A DNA stretch of 7,342 nucleotides from the NCBI GenBank assembly GCA_003644295.1, contig QNBZ01000062.1, positions 1 to 7,342 of the forward strand, in the 5' to 3' direction. This DNA comes from Planctomycetota bacterium. GTDB taxonomy: Bacteria; Planctomycetota; Phycisphaerae; Sedimentisphaerales; Anaerobacaceae. Below, piece after piece: positions 6,749 to 7,342 of this stretch. The translations under genes and the position numbers were made by a program. The notes beneath the pieces were generated by a model that ran no database searches, had not been told where the DNA came from, and saw only the letters and a list, made by a program, of their open reading frames with translations. How positions within the stretch are numbered: position 1 is the first letter of the stretch; each line of letters begins with the position of its first letter.

Positions 6749-7135
6749 ATGATAGCAGAAAGAAAGATTTTAGTTGCGGACGATGAAATACACATCGTTC
6801 ATGTGGTTACGATAAAGCTTCGTAATAATGGCTATGAGGTTGTAACCGCAGAGAACGGCGCCAGGGCCTTCGAGTTGGCCTGTAGCGAAAAGCCGGATAT
6901 TATCGTTACCGATTTTCAAATGCCGGTTATGACGGGGCTGGAACTGATAGCGAAACTTCGACAGTGCGACCAGACAAAAGATATACCGGTGATTATGCTG
7001 ACAGCCAGAAGTTTCGCAATTGAAGATGAGCAGAAACAGCAGCTCCGAATATCAGAGTGCGTCAGCAAACCGTTTAGTCCCAAGGAGCTGTTAAAATCAA
7101 TCGAGGACATTCTGTATCAGGAGTCGGTAACGTAA
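6749..7135 (+). CDS. Stand-alone CheY-like response regulator receiver
   Basis: This 128-residue protein consists of a receiver domain only, with no DNA-binding or enzymatic output. GGAGG (6740-6744) sits 4 bases before the ATG, a strong though close ribosome site. The conserved residues are all present: acidic pocket Asp11/Asp12 (VADDE), phospho-acceptor Asp55 (VTDFQMP), Thr85 (MLTAR) and Lys107 (SKPF). It should therefore be phosphorylated, most likely by the kinase just upstream, and act by protein-protein contact as CheY, PilG/PilH or Spo0F do. It is separated from the kinase by 81 bases containing the A+T repeats. Which protein it signals to is unknown; the pilus ATPase side, the following gene, or a phosphorelay are all possible. 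Confidence 0.95.
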   Translation: MIAERKILVADDEIHIVHVVTIKLRNNGYEVVTAENGARAFELACSEKPDIIVTDFQMPVMTGLELIAKLRQCDQTKDIPVIMLTARSFAIEDEQKQQLRISECVSKPFSPKELLKSIEDILYQESVT

Positions 7136-7156
7136 GGGAATTGTTTAGGTATTCCC
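7136..7156 (+). other. Short hairpin directly after the receiver stop codon
   Basis: GGGAAT (7136-7141) and ATTCCC (7151-7156) form a six-pair stem with a nine-base loop. It starts at the base after the TAA stop. No T tract follows, so it is not a standard terminator. It could be chance or an mRNA processing or stability element. Confidence 0.3.
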
Positions 7157-7172
7157 GGACTTGAAGAAAGTT

Positions 7173-7342
7173 ATGTTGGATACGACAAAGAAAAGTTTGA
7201 CACTACCGGAAGCTGAAGAACAAATCGAACTGCTCGGCACCGAGCTTGGACAGGCCTATGAAGAGTTAGTTCTGCTTCACAAGCTCAGCACAAATATGAT
7301 GGTGAACGAATCAGATGCCAACTATCTGCAAACGGCTTGTGA
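7173..7342 (+). CDS. N-terminus of an unidentified regulatory protein (3' truncated by window)
   Basis: From ATG 7173 the frame stays open to the window end, giving 56 complete codons. An in-frame TTG at 7161 is an alternative start; the only ribosome site is a weak GAAG/AAAG run at 7163-7170. The protein begins MLDTTKKSLTLPEAEEQIE, then has an amphipathic helix containing TELGQAYEELVLLHKLSTN and NESDANYLQTAC. This resembles the helical linker that precedes GAF domains in some multi-domain regulators (with PP2C/SpoIIE phosphatase, HD-GYP or kinase outputs). The output domain lies outside the window, so the function is unknown. The gene follows the receiver by 37 bases and is probably in the same operon. 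Confidence 0.65.
   Translation, partial: MLDTTKKSLTLPEAEEQIELLGTELGQAYEELVLLHKLSTNMMVNESDANYLQTAC

Overview
The window holds the end of an inner-membrane assembly-platform operon for a type IV pilus or type II secretion-like machine, followed by its outer-membrane components and then a signalling module. All genes are on the + strand and closely packed. No RNA gene, transposon, CRISPR array or phage gene is visible, and no stretch longer than about 300 bases lacks a gene.

Layout: (1) positions 1-2459 carry the 3' part of a PilM-like actin-fold ATPase, then PilN-like, PilO-like and PilP/GspC-like single-pass membrane proteins. They overlap or are separated by 11-17 bases, so they look like one translationally coupled unit. 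(2) A 77-base gap with a G+C-rich hairpin precedes a 591-residue secretin (PilQ/GspD family). Its periplasmic part is minimal (one STN/N0 and one N1 domain) and it has a C-terminal TPR-like extension. A 362-residue TPR lipoprotein follows, a plausible pilotin or assembly factor. (3) From 5444 the content changes to signalling: a soluble PAS-histidine kinase with a TTG start, an A+T-rich repeat-bearing gap, a CheY-like stand-alone receiver, and the first 56 codons of a further protein whose N-terminus resembles the linker before GAF domains in some regulatory proteins.

How it fits together: PilM (cytoplasm) would bind the N-terminal peptide of PilN, and PilN and PilO would pair through their coiled coils and periplasmic domains. 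The PilP/GspC-like protein would bridge to the N0/N1 domains of the secretin, and the lipoprotein could help the secretin insert into the outer membrane. The kinase and receiver could regulate this machine or be an independent cytoplasmic pathway; the window does not show which.

Organism: a diderm bacterium, because secretin and lipoprotein need an outer membrane. Moderate G+C (mid-40s percent by eye), a PilMNO set with a membrane-anchored GspC-like fourth subunit, and the style of the kinase/receiver/GAF-linker genes suggest a Planctomycetota (Phycisphaerae-like) or related lineage. This taxonomic guess is inference and not secure. Most of the window is recognisable by family; the novel aspects are the hybrid architecture, the TPR tail on the secretin, the cysteine-rich lipoprotein and the unexplained repeats.
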